Origin: Tritrichomonas musculus
Taxonomy: Eukaryota > Parabasalia > Tritrichomonadida > Tritrichomonadidae
Assembly (NCBI GenBank): GCA_039105265.1
Contig: JAPFFF010000022.1
Coordinates: 62,001-126,000, forward strand
Length of the DNA stretch: 64,000 bases
Direction of reading: 5' to 3'
Every line of letters starts with the position of its first letter. Position 1 is the first letter of the stretch. The notes under the pieces were generated by a model. That model had not been told where the DNA came from, searched no databases, and saw only the letters and a program-made list of their open reading frames with translations. The translations under genes were made by a program, and so were the position numbers. Positions 18,801-27,183 of the stretch are shown here, one piece after another.

Positions 18801-20402
18801 CTGCAAGCTCCATCATCTTCCCTCACTCATAACTGATGAAAAAGAATACTACAATTTGAGAGAGAATATAACGGGAGGGTTATCGAATGTACTTCATCGA
18901 GTGAACATCAGAGGTCAAACATTAATCAATAAACTCAAATATGATGTCGTTAATGACAGAATCATTAGCTATGACACTTCAAACATAGTCTCACACGTTG
19001 CTGGTATTGATTTCAATTCATTATGTCCTTCATCATTCAGTTCAGTAAAACATTCATTTAATCCTTATCACGGAGGAATCATGTACATGCCTGGTTCATT
19101 TATAAAACGTTTTGATGTTTATGATGAACAAGGAAACAAGAATGAAAAGATTCTCAATGCTGCAATGAATATCATTCAATCAAAGAAACGATTTGATGCA
19201 AACCCTGAGTTTATATTCAAAGCTGAAGTCAAATTGAGATGTCCAAAGAATAAAATCAATGATTTGATTAACTTTCCCCCTGTGTTCAGAAATATCAATA
19301 TAATGAATGATGAACAAACGATAGGGAGTTATATGTACAAATATATGAAAGACAATAAACTGAATTCAGCAGATAAAGAAACAAGAAAGCTGACAATGTT
19401 GCTTGATACATGCGGTACATTTATGACGTTCTCGAATTACCTTTTATGGTTTTTGATTGACCACGGACTTATTGTTGATGACATTAAGAGCTTAAGTTTA
19501 TATGAAGCTCATGACGGATTCAATCAATTTGTTTGTGAGTTTATGAAGAAGCGTCAAGATATATTGTCAGGAAAGGCACACGGAAATGAAAAGTTTTACA
19601 AGATTAGCATGAACGGATCTTACGGATATGACGGTATGAATTCAGAGAACTTTAATAAAGTCAGAATTGTTGATAAAAATAAAGCCTTTCAATTGATTGC
19701 ATCCGATACTTATCGCAATGGATGTAAATTGTCAAATGATTGTTATTTGATACAATCACAACCTCATTCATTCAAATGTAATACATGTCTTCAGGAATCA
19801 TTTTGGACTTTAGACAATGCGAAATACTGGTATTTGACTTTCCTTTATGACTTTCTATACAAATGCATTGACATGAATAAAATTCATTTCAAATCAGTCG
19901 ATACAGACAGCCTTTACATGTCAATCGCTGGTGATATGAATAAACCGATTGACCAGTTGTTTGATTACGTCATCAAAGACAAAACATTTTATGACAAACA
20001 CATTTATAGCTTCATGCCAAATCCTGCAATCAATGATGTATATGATGAGAAAAAGATACTCGGATGCTGTGTAGAAAAGTTTGGAGCAAATCAAATTGCT
20101 TTGTGCGCTAAGTGTTATACGATTTGGAGTGATGACAAAACAATTTCATTAAAGCTCAAAGGTATATCATTGAAGAAGAACAACATCAAATCAGTGATTA
20201 CAAAAATGTCATTGATAAGCAATCAATAATGAAAGGCAAAAATATAAACCTTCAAATGAATTCACAACTTATGAGTAAAATAACTGTTATCCAAAATGCT
20301 TTAACAGCAGCACATTCAAAAATGTTGGTATTATCAAATCATTGTTGTTGTCCTTATGTCAATGGTTTCACTGCAAAGGATTATTTCATTGAGAATCATT
20401 AA
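15832..20402 (+). CDS. P2 protein-primed DNA polymerase B
   Basis: Large family-B polymerase of the Polinton replication module. An N-terminal region of some 500 residues has an acidic stretch near 80-110. Exonuclease motifs include YDFETMEQ (about residue 566) and FGFNSSRFDSNLF (about 663). An HNH-like zinc domain with paired CXXC knuckles, CHLCGEH and CAEC (about 932-970), lies between the exonuclease and polymerase regions. Polymerase motif A is near 1057, B is KISMNGSYGYDG (about 1256) and C is VDTDSLY (about 1354). Closely related along its length to the P3 polymerase. The gene looks almost whole, with about one break. Confidence 0.85.
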
Positions 20403-20436
20403 ACAATTAATTTAATGATTTTATTTTAAAAATCAA

Positions 20437-20448
20437 TTTTTATTTTTG
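20437..20448 (+). promoter_or_regulatory. T-rich upstream motif (TTTTTATTTTTG)
   Basis: Followed seven bases later by an ATG at 20455. Another copy of the motif shared by Polinton gene starts in this window. Confidence 0.35.
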
Positions 20449-20459
20449 TTATAAATGAG

Positions 20460-21449
20460 TCAACCAACTGAACAAACACAAATTGAAAATGCTGAAGCTG
20501 AATTTGAACCTTTGAAAGGATTTAATAGTTTACATTTAACGTTTCCAGACTCATAGCAAATGAATTCAGCGAGTTCATTAAATACTCTTCTTCGCTTTTC
20601 ATGTTTCTTTTCTGTTTTTCCGTAATCGGTGTGAACAAGTATTATATTTTTGGGCTTGTATGACAGAAGACCTTTAAATCGTTGTTTTTGTTGAATCTCT
20701 TTCAATTGCATTGATTTCGCTCTTATGTATTGCCATTCAAGGTCGCGGTCATCTTGCATCTGTTGAGGTGTTAGATAAATGTATTTTGATTGTCGTTTGT
20801 CAAGGTATTCATCAGTTTCTTCGTCAAATGATGTGTATAAAGGATTCAATAAACAAAGAGATGCATGAGGCGTGTTATTGTACCATTCAACCGTTTGTTG
20901 CATCAATACATTGTTTGTCATTCGTTGTTGTGATTGACCGAAAGCATTTCGTAATGTTCTGATTACTGCATCGACACATTTATGTGCATTCGTGAAAGGT
21001 GAATCATCAATGATTAACTTTATTTTGTTTGGTGCTTTGAATTTAATTGTGTGTTTGTCTAATTGATATCTTTGCTCTTCACCGTTGCAATAACTTTTGA
21101 ATGCATTTGATATAAAAGCCTTTTCACCATCACATTTAATTGTTTCAATTCTGATACTTCTTTTATTGACTAGTTTATCAATTACTTTGATTACATAATA
21201 CTCAGACTTGTAATCAATTGGTTTAACAATTAAGTATTTGGTGTTTACATTGATAAGAACAAGATAAGCTTTGTTTAATGCAAACATTATATCGATTTCG
21301 TACGCATACGGTTCAAATGAAAAGTCAGGTTTTGATAGTTTCTTTACTGTTTTCAATTGGTAATCTGGTATGTATGGCTCGGTTTTAATGTTTGTATCTT
21401 TGATGTATTTGTATTTAGATTTGAAAGGATAGTTGATTGATTCATTCAT
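20460..21449 (-). CDS. P2 retroviral-type integrase
   Basis: RNase H-fold integrase that would join the element to chromosomal DNA, giving the 6-bp duplication seen. Acidic residues lie in YEIDIMFALNKAYLVLINVN, IKCDGEKAF and HKCVDAVIRTLRNAFG; PTQ-like and tail segments (EKKHEKRRRVFNELAEFI) match the P3 integrase. A T-rich motif lies just upstream at 21458-21468. The C-terminal end differs from P3, so this copy may be altered there. Confidence 0.8.
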   Translation of the reverse strand: MNESINYPFKSKYKYIKDTNIKTEPYIPDYQLKTVKKLSKPDFSFEPYAYEIDIMFALNKAYLVLINVNTKYLIVKPIDYKSEYYVIKVIDKLVNKRSIRIETIKCDGEKAFISNAFKSYCNGEEQRYQLDKHTIKFKAPNKIKLIIDDSPFTNAHKCVDAVIRTLRNAFGQSQQRMTNNVLMQQTVEWYNNTPHASLCLLNPLYTSFDEETDEYLDKRQSKYIYLTPQQMQDDRDLEWQYIRAKSMQLKEIQQKQRFKGLLSYKPKNIILVHTDYGKTEKKHEKRRRVFNELAEFICYESGNVKCKLLNPFKGSNSASAFSICVCSVG

Positions 21450-21457
21450 TTGAATCG

Positions 21458-21468
21458 CAAAAATAAAG
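21458..21468 (-). promoter_or_regulatory. T-rich upstream motif (CTTTATTTTTG)
   Basis: On the minus strand it lies 8 bp before the integrase start codon at 21449. Confidence 0.4.
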
Positions 21469-21508
21469 ATATTATTTAATGATGATTATTTAATGAAAAT
21501 CAATTTGT

Positions 21509-23374
21509 TTATTCATTTGCTTGACTTCCTTGTGGTGTTCCGTCATCAACATATTCTAAACCGTCCAAAGAAAGTTTGAAATATGTGTCGCGACACAAAC
21601 ATAACTGAACTGGTGGCGGATGTACCGTACCTTCTTCATTGACATTATAATATGTATCATTCTTTCCTGTATGAATTGGTTGACCATTGATTTGAATTTG
21701 AACGTTTCCAAATCCTCCGTCAAGACCGTCATAACAATATCCTGCACTCGCTCGTTCAGTTTGAATATTGAAAACAAATGATGTTGCATCACTTAATGTA
21801 TTCTTGTATCTTGTTCCTTCTGAGTTGTTCTTTGGCATTGTGAAACTGTCTTCAAACTCTTTTGTGCATTGTAATGTAATGGCATCAAGGTCGCCAGCAG
21901 TTAATTGATTCTCAAAGAATCTTGCACCGATTGTGTCAACGTTTTCATCTGGAAAGTTCTTGCCACCAATATTCAAATAACAGTTTTGATAAACTGGATT
22001 TTCAAATACAGTCAAATCATTATGATGTTTTGGAAACAGTACAGACATCGTGGTCACGTTAATCAATGGAATGTTTAAAGTTGATTTGATTCCGTTTTGA
22101 GCTGCAGCAATAGGGAAAGCATGATAATCAACCTTTTGTGATGGAATGATGATACCTTCTCGAAGAATGTCTTCAATTCCTTGTCTTGTTGCTTCACAAA
22201 CACCGTAGCCCTGCATATTAGATTTGCAAAGTGTGATTGTCATTTGATTGCATGTTAATACAGCCTTTTGTGATTCATATTTCTTCATTATTGGTGTTTC
22301 TTCAACGATTTCAATTGTATAATAGTCTAACATATCTTTAACTCCTTTATTTTCATTATCTGGGTTGTGTCTTGCAATCTCTCTCAAGTCAGCAGTTCGT
22401 TTAATACCAAATCTTTCATATTCTTCATCTGTGAAATCAAATTCAAGCTCAATAGGTTCCGAATTAATTGGTGTGTGTTCATCACAAATATTATATTTGA
22501 ATTTGATTGATTTATCAAGAACACCAGGTATCAATGCTTCATTTCCAATTTGTGTGAACTGTCTCTTAAATTTTCCTTTAGCTTTCAATTCACGTAATTG
22601 CTCAAGTTGTTTCATTGATATCTTGTCATCATCTTCGAGGAATGCTTTTGTTTCAGCAACTGTGTAAGGGTCTAATACTGCCCAAACAAGACCAGCGGGG
22701 CTAACTTGAAAACGAATAGCTAAATCACCAATGATTCCGTTAGGGAATAAATCAAATGCTTGTAATGCGAGCAAGTCATCAAAAGGTATATTCAAATCAA
22801 ATTCACACTCAGCTCTTCCATTATCTTTGAAAGAATTAAGATTAACATAAACTCCTGCATGTGTTTGTGAATAGTTGCTAATGTTTTCCCATAATGAATG
22901 AACGAATCGGCGTCTTTTCTTTTCTGTTTCAGGTTTGAGAACTGAATACAAGAAACCTTCACGAATTGATTCATTCTGTTGATATCCGACATTGACATTA
23001 TTATGTAGAATCTCTAACCTGTCAAACAATTGATTTGATGATTTGAAACCAACAAATAATTTATAAAGATTTTCAGGGTCTTCAATCGCTTTAAGCTTTG
23101 CAATGTCTGTGCTTAATTGAAGATTCAATTTGACGTGAAATGTTAAGAAACCTTTATCAATATCACTGATGAAGTGGTCAGGATGTGTTAAACTGATTTG
23201 TGAATACTGTCCTTGATGAAATGGAGCCGGTTGGTCATGACAATCAACTGTCCTAAATGAAAATGAACGTGTTCCGTCATTAACGTTAATAATGTTGCGC
23301 ATTTCCTTGAACGCACCCAATACATTTCCTGTCTCTATTTGATAATTATGAGCTCTATCGTTTCTGTATAACAT
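21509..23374 (-). CDS. P2 candidate major capsid protein
   Basis: A 621-aa protein of beta-rich character, highly conserved with P3 (49771-51714) and P5 (62193 onward). Shared blocks include DGTRSFSFRTVDCHDQPAPF, HPDHFISD.DKGFLTFHVKL, DLFPNGIIGDL.IRFQV and FPDENV.TIGARFFENQL. Its length and its place beside the integrase and small virion-type genes fit the double jelly-roll capsid protein of Polintons; the fold itself is inferred, not seen. A variable segment in the middle (about residues 260-360) separates the two conserved halves. Confidence 0.7.
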   Translation of the reverse strand: MLYRNDRAHNYQIETGNVLGAFKEMRNIINVNDGTRSFSFRTVDCHDQPAPFHQGQYSQISLTHPDHFISDIDKGFLTFHVKLNLQLSTDIAKLKAIEDPENLYKLFVGFKSSNQLFDRLEILHNNVNVGYQQNESIREGFLYSVLKPETEKKRRRFVHSLWENISNYSQTHAGVYVNLNSFKDNGRAECEFDLNIPFDDLLALQAFDLFPNGIIGDLAIRFQVSPAGLVWAVLDPYTVAETKAFLEDDDKISMKQLEQLRELKAKGKFKRQFTQIGNEALIPGVLDKSIKFKYNICDEHTPINSEPIELEFDFTDEEYERFGIKRTADLREIARHNPDNENKGVKDMLDYYTIEIVEETPIMKKYESQKAVLTCNQMTITLCKSNMQGYGVCEATRQGIEDILREGIIIPSQKVDYHAFPIAAAQNGIKSTLNIPLINVTTMSVLFPKHHNDLTVFENPVYQNCYLNIGGKNFPDENVDTIGARFFENQLTAGDLDAITLQCTKEFEDSFTMPKNNSEGTRYKNTLSDATSFVFNIQTERASAGYCYDGLDGGFGNVQIQINGQPIHTGKNDTYYNVNEEGTVHPPPVQLCLCRDTYFKLSLDGLEYVDDGTPQGSQANE

Positions 23375-23428
23375 TTATGATTTAATAAAAAGAATCAATA
23401 TATTATCTCTTTTATTTACTCTTAAAAT

Positions 23429-23683
23429 ATGGGTATAGGTATATTCAAGAAGATTAAGAACGGTTTTAAAAAACTAGCTGATAAAGTCAAAGTCACAGCA
23501 CAAAAAGTCGTTGAAAAGCTCCCTCAAGTCGTTAACGTTGGAAGGCAAATCATTGATAAAGTTAAACCGATTACTGGTCTCATTCCTGGTGTTGGTCAGG
23601 TAGTTGATTTCGTTGATAGAGGACTCAGTTATGCTGATAAAGCTGGTAAAGTTGGTAAATCAATTTTAGATAAAGTTGGGTAA
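23429..23683 (+). CDS. Small amphipathic basic protein, 84 aa
   Basis: Lys-rich helix (FKKIKNGFKKLADKVKVTAQ), then valine-rich helices and a glycine/proline loop (LIPGVGQVVDFVD), ending in another basic amphipathic helix. Counterparts lie at the same place in P3 (51759-52013) and P5 (61889-62143), divergent from the capsid gene with about 45-55 bp between. The pattern resembles membrane-active minor capsid proteins in general terms; that role is inference. A signal peptide is not evident. Confidence 0.7.
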   Translation: MGIGIFKKIKNGFKKLADKVKVTAQKVVEKLPQVVNVGRQIIDKVKPITGLIPGVGQVVDFVDRGLSYADKAGKVGKSILDKVG

Positions 23684-23713
23684 ATATAATGAAACGTTTT
23701 AAATTGAATACAA

Positions 23714-24190
23714 ATGAATGAAAACATTAATGAACTTAAAGTAATAAACGAAAACATTAATGAATCAAAAGTGTTTAAATCAGTTGAAGAGTTCAATTTG
23801 TTCTATCAAAAGAATATCGAGCAAATGAAAACACAAACGACTAACTATTTGAACAAGATTTATAAAATCATCACTAATGACGGCAATGAATACAAAATCA
23901 CTAAACGCAATTGTAAAGACGGTAAACGATGTGATGGCGACATTTATTTGAAGAAAGTCGGGAATACAATCACTAAAACACTTGAAAACGATAACATCAA
24001 AGCTGATATATCACTAATGAAGGAATCATTAAATGAATTCACTGAACAAATCAATCAATTAAACAACAAAAATAAAATACTTGAAGAACATATCAATAAG
24101 CTTTCAAATGTTGTTGACCAACAATCAAAAGTCATTAATGAATACATTTTAAATGTTGTTGCTCCTGACAACCACCGAATGATTAAGTGA
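23714..24190 (+). CDS. Conserved protein with C-terminal coiled coil, 158 aa
   Basis: Has an N-terminal asparagine-rich repeat (INELKVINENINESKV), then a conserved block around EEFNLFYQKNIEQM and YKIITNDGNEYKITKRNC, where P3 has IELPDGSVYRITKKNC, then a long heptad region. It follows the 84-aa gene in the same direction and overlaps the convergent 77-aa gene by 42 bp, exactly as in P5. Unknown function; possibly a virion-associated oligomer. Confidence 0.65.
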   Translation: MNENINELKVINENINESKVFKSVEEFNLFYQKNIEQMKTQTTNYLNKIYKIITNDGNEYKITKRNCKDGKRCDGDIYLKKVGNTITKTLENDNIKADISLMKESLNEFTEQINQLNNKNKILEEHINKLSNVVDQQSKVINEYILNVVAPDNHRMIK

Positions 24191-24382
24191 ATCATGATGA
24201 TTTAATGATTTAGTCGTTTTTGGTGGAGGTTCATGAAATACATTACCTTTTTCATTATAACATTTCACTGTCGGTGCTGAGTTTATTTTTGTTCTCTTCT
24301 TTTGCATCGTTAACTGTAATCTATCAAAATGATTTTTGTGTTTATCATCATGAACGGTTCTCATTTGATTAATAGCAGACAT
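24149..24382 (-). CDS. Conserved small basic protein, 77 aa
   Basis: Shares with P3 (52462-52701) the patterns RT.HD.KH.N.FDR..L, RTK.NSAPTVK and EPPPKT. Histidine- and Lys-rich, probably unstructured. It starts 14 bp from the divergent 75-aa gene and its 3-prime end overlaps the 158-aa gene. Unknown function. Confidence 0.6.
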   Translation of the reverse strand: MSAINQMRTVHDDKHKNHFDRLQLTMQKKRTKINSAPTVKCYNEKGNVFHEPPPKTTKSLNHHDSLNHSVVVRSNNI

Positions 24383-24396
24383 TTAATTGTTATTAA
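24383..24396. promoter_or_regulatory. 14-bp gap between two divergent start codons
   Basis: TTAATTGTTATTAA, a near palindrome, separates the ATGs of the 77-aa (-) and 75-aa (+) genes. P5 has TTAATAGCAATTAA at 61170-61183 and P3 has a 15-bp gap at 52702-52716. Any shared promoter must be this short or lie within the coding sequences. Confidence 0.5.
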
Positions 24397-24624
24397 ATGA
24401 GTGAACTAACAGAATACAAGAAAGAAATACCAGAATTAAAACGTATCAAACGAGGATTGAAAGAAAAGTGTTATGATTACAAACAATGTCTCAACAATAT
24501 CAAATCAGGAATGTTGGGCTCTGATGGTCTTGCCGTTCGTGAGTCTCTTATTGAAGACATCAACAGCCTCAAAAATAAAGTTCATCAACTTGAGAATGAA
24601 TTAAATGAATTGTCTAATAAATGA
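24397..24624 (+). CDS. Conserved helical protein, 75 aa
   Basis: Begins SELTEYKKEIPELKRIKRGL and ends with a coiled coil (LIEDINSLKNKVHQLENELN). The P3 (52717-52947) and P5 (60942-61169) copies are very similar, with the shared core NNIK.GMLGS.GLA.RESLIEDINSLK. Strong conservation of a gene this small suggests a structural partner role; unknown function. Confidence 0.65.
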   Translation: MSELTEYKKEIPELKRIKRGLKEKCYDYKQCLNNIKSGMLGSDGLAVRESLIEDINSLKNKVHQLENELNELSNK

Positions 24625-24648
24625 GTTCTTCAAGTTCAGCAATTAATT
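24616..24648 (+). repeat. 33-bp direct repeat at the P2 right end, copy 1
   Basis: AATAAATGAGTTCTTCAAGT and the following bases to AATT recur at 24750-24782. They correspond to the end of the 68-aa gene. The repeat sits at the inner edge of the duplicated terminal block and may be a recombination footprint. Confidence 0.7.
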
Positions 24649-24916
24649 GATGTAATCATAAACTTTTGGTGTTGACATATCTTTAGAGTGAAATTAAAAA
24701 ACAAAAAACAAAAATAAAAACGTCATTGAGGACACTTCAGATATCTTTTTAATAAATGAGTTCTTCAAGTTCAGCAATTAATTCAATAGGACCGTTGAAT
24801 TTCTTTAGTTGTTCAATAAAGTGATTTATCTCTTTTAGTACTCCGTCAACAACATCATCATTATCGTAGAGGTATTTTAATGCTGGTCTCCATCCTTTTA
24901 GCTTTTTGTTGATTCT
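24645..24916 (-). repeat. 272-bp inverted duplication, right copy
   Basis: Inverted partner of 12706-12977. On its inner side it carries only the first ten or so codons of the 152-aa gene, which shows the direction of copying: the full gene is at the left end. Confidence 0.85.
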
Positions 24917-24955
24917 ATTAATGAGGGTGCTTAATTGTTCGGCTTGGTTTGACAT
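24749..24955 (-). CDS. Small terminal protein, 68 aa
   Basis: Helical, beginning SNQAEQLSTLINRINKKLKG with a conserved tryptophan (GWRPALKYLYDNDD). It lies right beside the P2 TIR; a partial second copy is at 12706-12873 at the other end of the core. A T-rich run precedes the start. No relative seen in P3 or P5; unknown function. Confidence 0.55.
   Translation of the reverse strand: MSNQAEQLSTLINRINKKLKGWRPALKYLYDNDDVVDGVLKEINHFIEQLKKFNGPIELIAELEELIY
24750..24782 (+). repeat. 33-bp direct repeat at the P2 right end, copy 2
   Basis: Second copy of 24616-24648, here as the genuine 3-prime end of the 68-aa gene on the minus strand. Confidence 0.7.
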
Positions 24956-24982
24956 TATAAACTGCCGATAAAAAAATAAAAA

Positions 24983-25192
24983 ATTTTTGAAAGTTCTATT
25001 TTTCGTTGTTGTTATTTTTGGGAGTTCGTCAATTTATTCAAAATTTGTCTATGCCATTTTGTGAAAGTTTCGAGGGCTAATTTTGAAAAAGTGGCGATTT
25101 TTTGAGTCATGTAGCTGAGGTTTGGGGTCTGTAAACCCTATAACGAGGGGGTCATTTTTTATCCCCTGCCCAGACGGTCCACTATCACTACT
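24983..25192 (-). repeat. P2 right TIR
   Basis: Inverted match to 4793-5002. The tip CACTACT is followed directly by TACGAA, the second target copy, and then by the continuation of the P1 gene. Confidence 0.92.
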
Positions 25193-27156
25193 TACGAATC
25201 AACACGTATCAAACAAGACCTTTTCCTGGTCCAGGAGGAAGTGGAGGAGGAGGTGGGGGTGGTTATCCTGGTGATGGAGGTAGTGGCTTTCAAGGTAAGT
25301 TTTTGGTGAATGTTGATTTGAAGGCTGATAAGATGACTATGGAAAGATTTTAGCCAATAACAACAACTGTTCAAAATCCTATTGCAGGAGCTATTTCAAC
25401 ATTCTCAGCAACACAGGTTGTTCTTTCGACAACACATGCTTTAACTCAATTGGGAAGTGCTATTGCTACACTTGGTTCAAATGTCTTAAATTTCTTTAGA
25501 GAGAGACCAGATACAAATACGACTGAAACATTAAATATTAATTCATCCTCGATTACAATAACTGATAATGATAATGGTAATACCACAAATACTATCACAA
25601 CCACTGAACAATCATTAGTAAGAACTCATAGGGAAGTTCAGCCACAAGTTGTTACAAATGAAACAGATGAGATTCGAACAGATATAACTGTACCACAGAC
25701 TACAATGACAAATACGGCATCAGCTACGATTGCACTTAGGAATCAAGTTCCTGTTATTGATATTGCTGGAACTCAGTATACCTTAGAAGACATAGCAGAT
25801 TTGACAAGAGAAGAACGAAATGCATTAGTTGCTAATCATCCTGATATCTTACGTATCCAATATCATGGAAGAGAGTGGTTTAATGTGTATGATTTGTTTT
25901 ATAATGACCAACTCATTATCCATAATAATGTATTTCAACGAAGAACTCTAATAAGACCAGCTGATATTGAGATGACAGATAGAATACATAGAGCTACTGA
26001 TAATAATTGGTCAATAGAATGGGAAGGAACAACATACACAGCGTGAGATATTGAACAATTATCGATGCAAGATAGACTAAATTTACCATTTGTTCAAAAT
26101 GGAGATATTGGTTTAGAACCTTACTTGAATGACCAAACAATGGAAGCATGGATAAATATTATTGACCATAGAGGAGAGACTATTGACCCAATTGTTGCTA
26201 CTATTGATTATTCAGCACCAACAACAGCAAATATTAGTGGAGGTCAAGTACGATTTGTTGGAATAAATTCACAGATAGAAGTCAATGCAAATGGAGTTAG
26301 ATATCAACATTATGACCTTGTTGCCACAACAGATACTTGGACAGTACCAGGAACAACACCAGCAATAACAGCAAGAATGATAGAACAAATGAGTGATGAA
26401 CAAAGAGGAGAACTAATGGATAATATTTATTCTCATGGTAATCTTTTAGCTTTTAATGACACATTAGATGAAACAACTGGTGAAGAAATAACACAAGTAC
26501 TATATAATGGAAATGTTGTTGCTACAATAGATAGAAGAAGATTACATGTAATTAATATTGTGAATGGAGTGATAGAAATGTACCAACAAGATGGTGTTAT
26601 AAGTGCAACTACCCAGGTTATTATGGGAGCAGTAGGTTATGTTGCTAGAAGGTTCTTACATGGTCAATGGCAGTTTGTTAGACATCATCCTGGTGATGCA
26701 GCAGCAATAGCAGGGGTAGCAGCAGAAGAATATGTAGCAAATAGAATAGGATTATTTAATATTCCAAGTTGGTTCCGTCGTAATGATAACCGAGAAACTT
26801 TGGCTAATGAAGACGTATAAGAAAAGATTCTTGAATGGGAATAACATGAAGAAACAGATGATGAACCCGAGCTTGAAATAACAATGAAGGATGCTGATAA
26901 GATGATGGTTTCATTTGATACATGTATTAATATTGCAAAGACATATCGCGATACTTTAAAGGGTACAATAGCATTCATGTGCGAGAAAATAAAAGAACTA
27001 GAAAGCAAGTCAAGTACTAAGCATCCACTGGAGGATATGACTGCTTATATTACTAAAGCAGAAGTGAAGGAAATGATAGACCAGAAGGATGCATATATTG
27101 ATACTCTTGAGACAAGACTTGATGCATTAGAGAAGAAGTGCTCAAATATAGAGTAG
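25193..27156 (+). CDS. P1 fibre-type gene, first copy (decayed)
   Basis: Begins with a glycine-rich collagen-like stretch (PGPGGSGGGGGGGYPGDGGS). It then has Thr/Asn-rich sequence, two similar modules (around TQYTLEDIADLTREERNALV and around DIEQLSMQDRLNLPFVQNG) and a C-terminal coiled coil (KEMIDQKDAYIDTLETRLDA). This layout of low-complexity stalk, repeats and coiled coil suits a virion fibre or surface protein; that is inference. The left part of the same gene lies at 4489-4792. Roughly three breaks. Confidence 0.5.
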
Positions 27157-27183
27157 AATAGAGAATTATTTTTTTGGACTTAA

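Larger units (their letters stand above)
4793..25192. mobile_element. Polinton P2 (20.4 kb), composite
   Basis: Bounded by 210-bp inverted ends starting AGTAGTGATAGTGGACC, and by a 6-bp target duplication TACGAA at 4787-4792 and 25193-25198, the duplication size typical of Polintons. The two TIRs look identical, so insertion into P1 was recent. The gene core spans 12706-24955: polymerase B, integrase, packaging ATPase, candidate major capsid protein and small genes. Unusually, 5003-12705 is non-Polinton DNA with an exportin-like gene and two DNA transposons. The core looks close to whole, with roughly two or three breaks. Confidence 0.85.

Noticed and set aside
25193-25374. Minus-strand frame over the glycine-rich P1 segment
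   Set aside because: It is the shadow of a GGA/GGT-rich coding stretch; the plus strand gives a collagen-like sequence that fits the neighbouring fibre-type gene.
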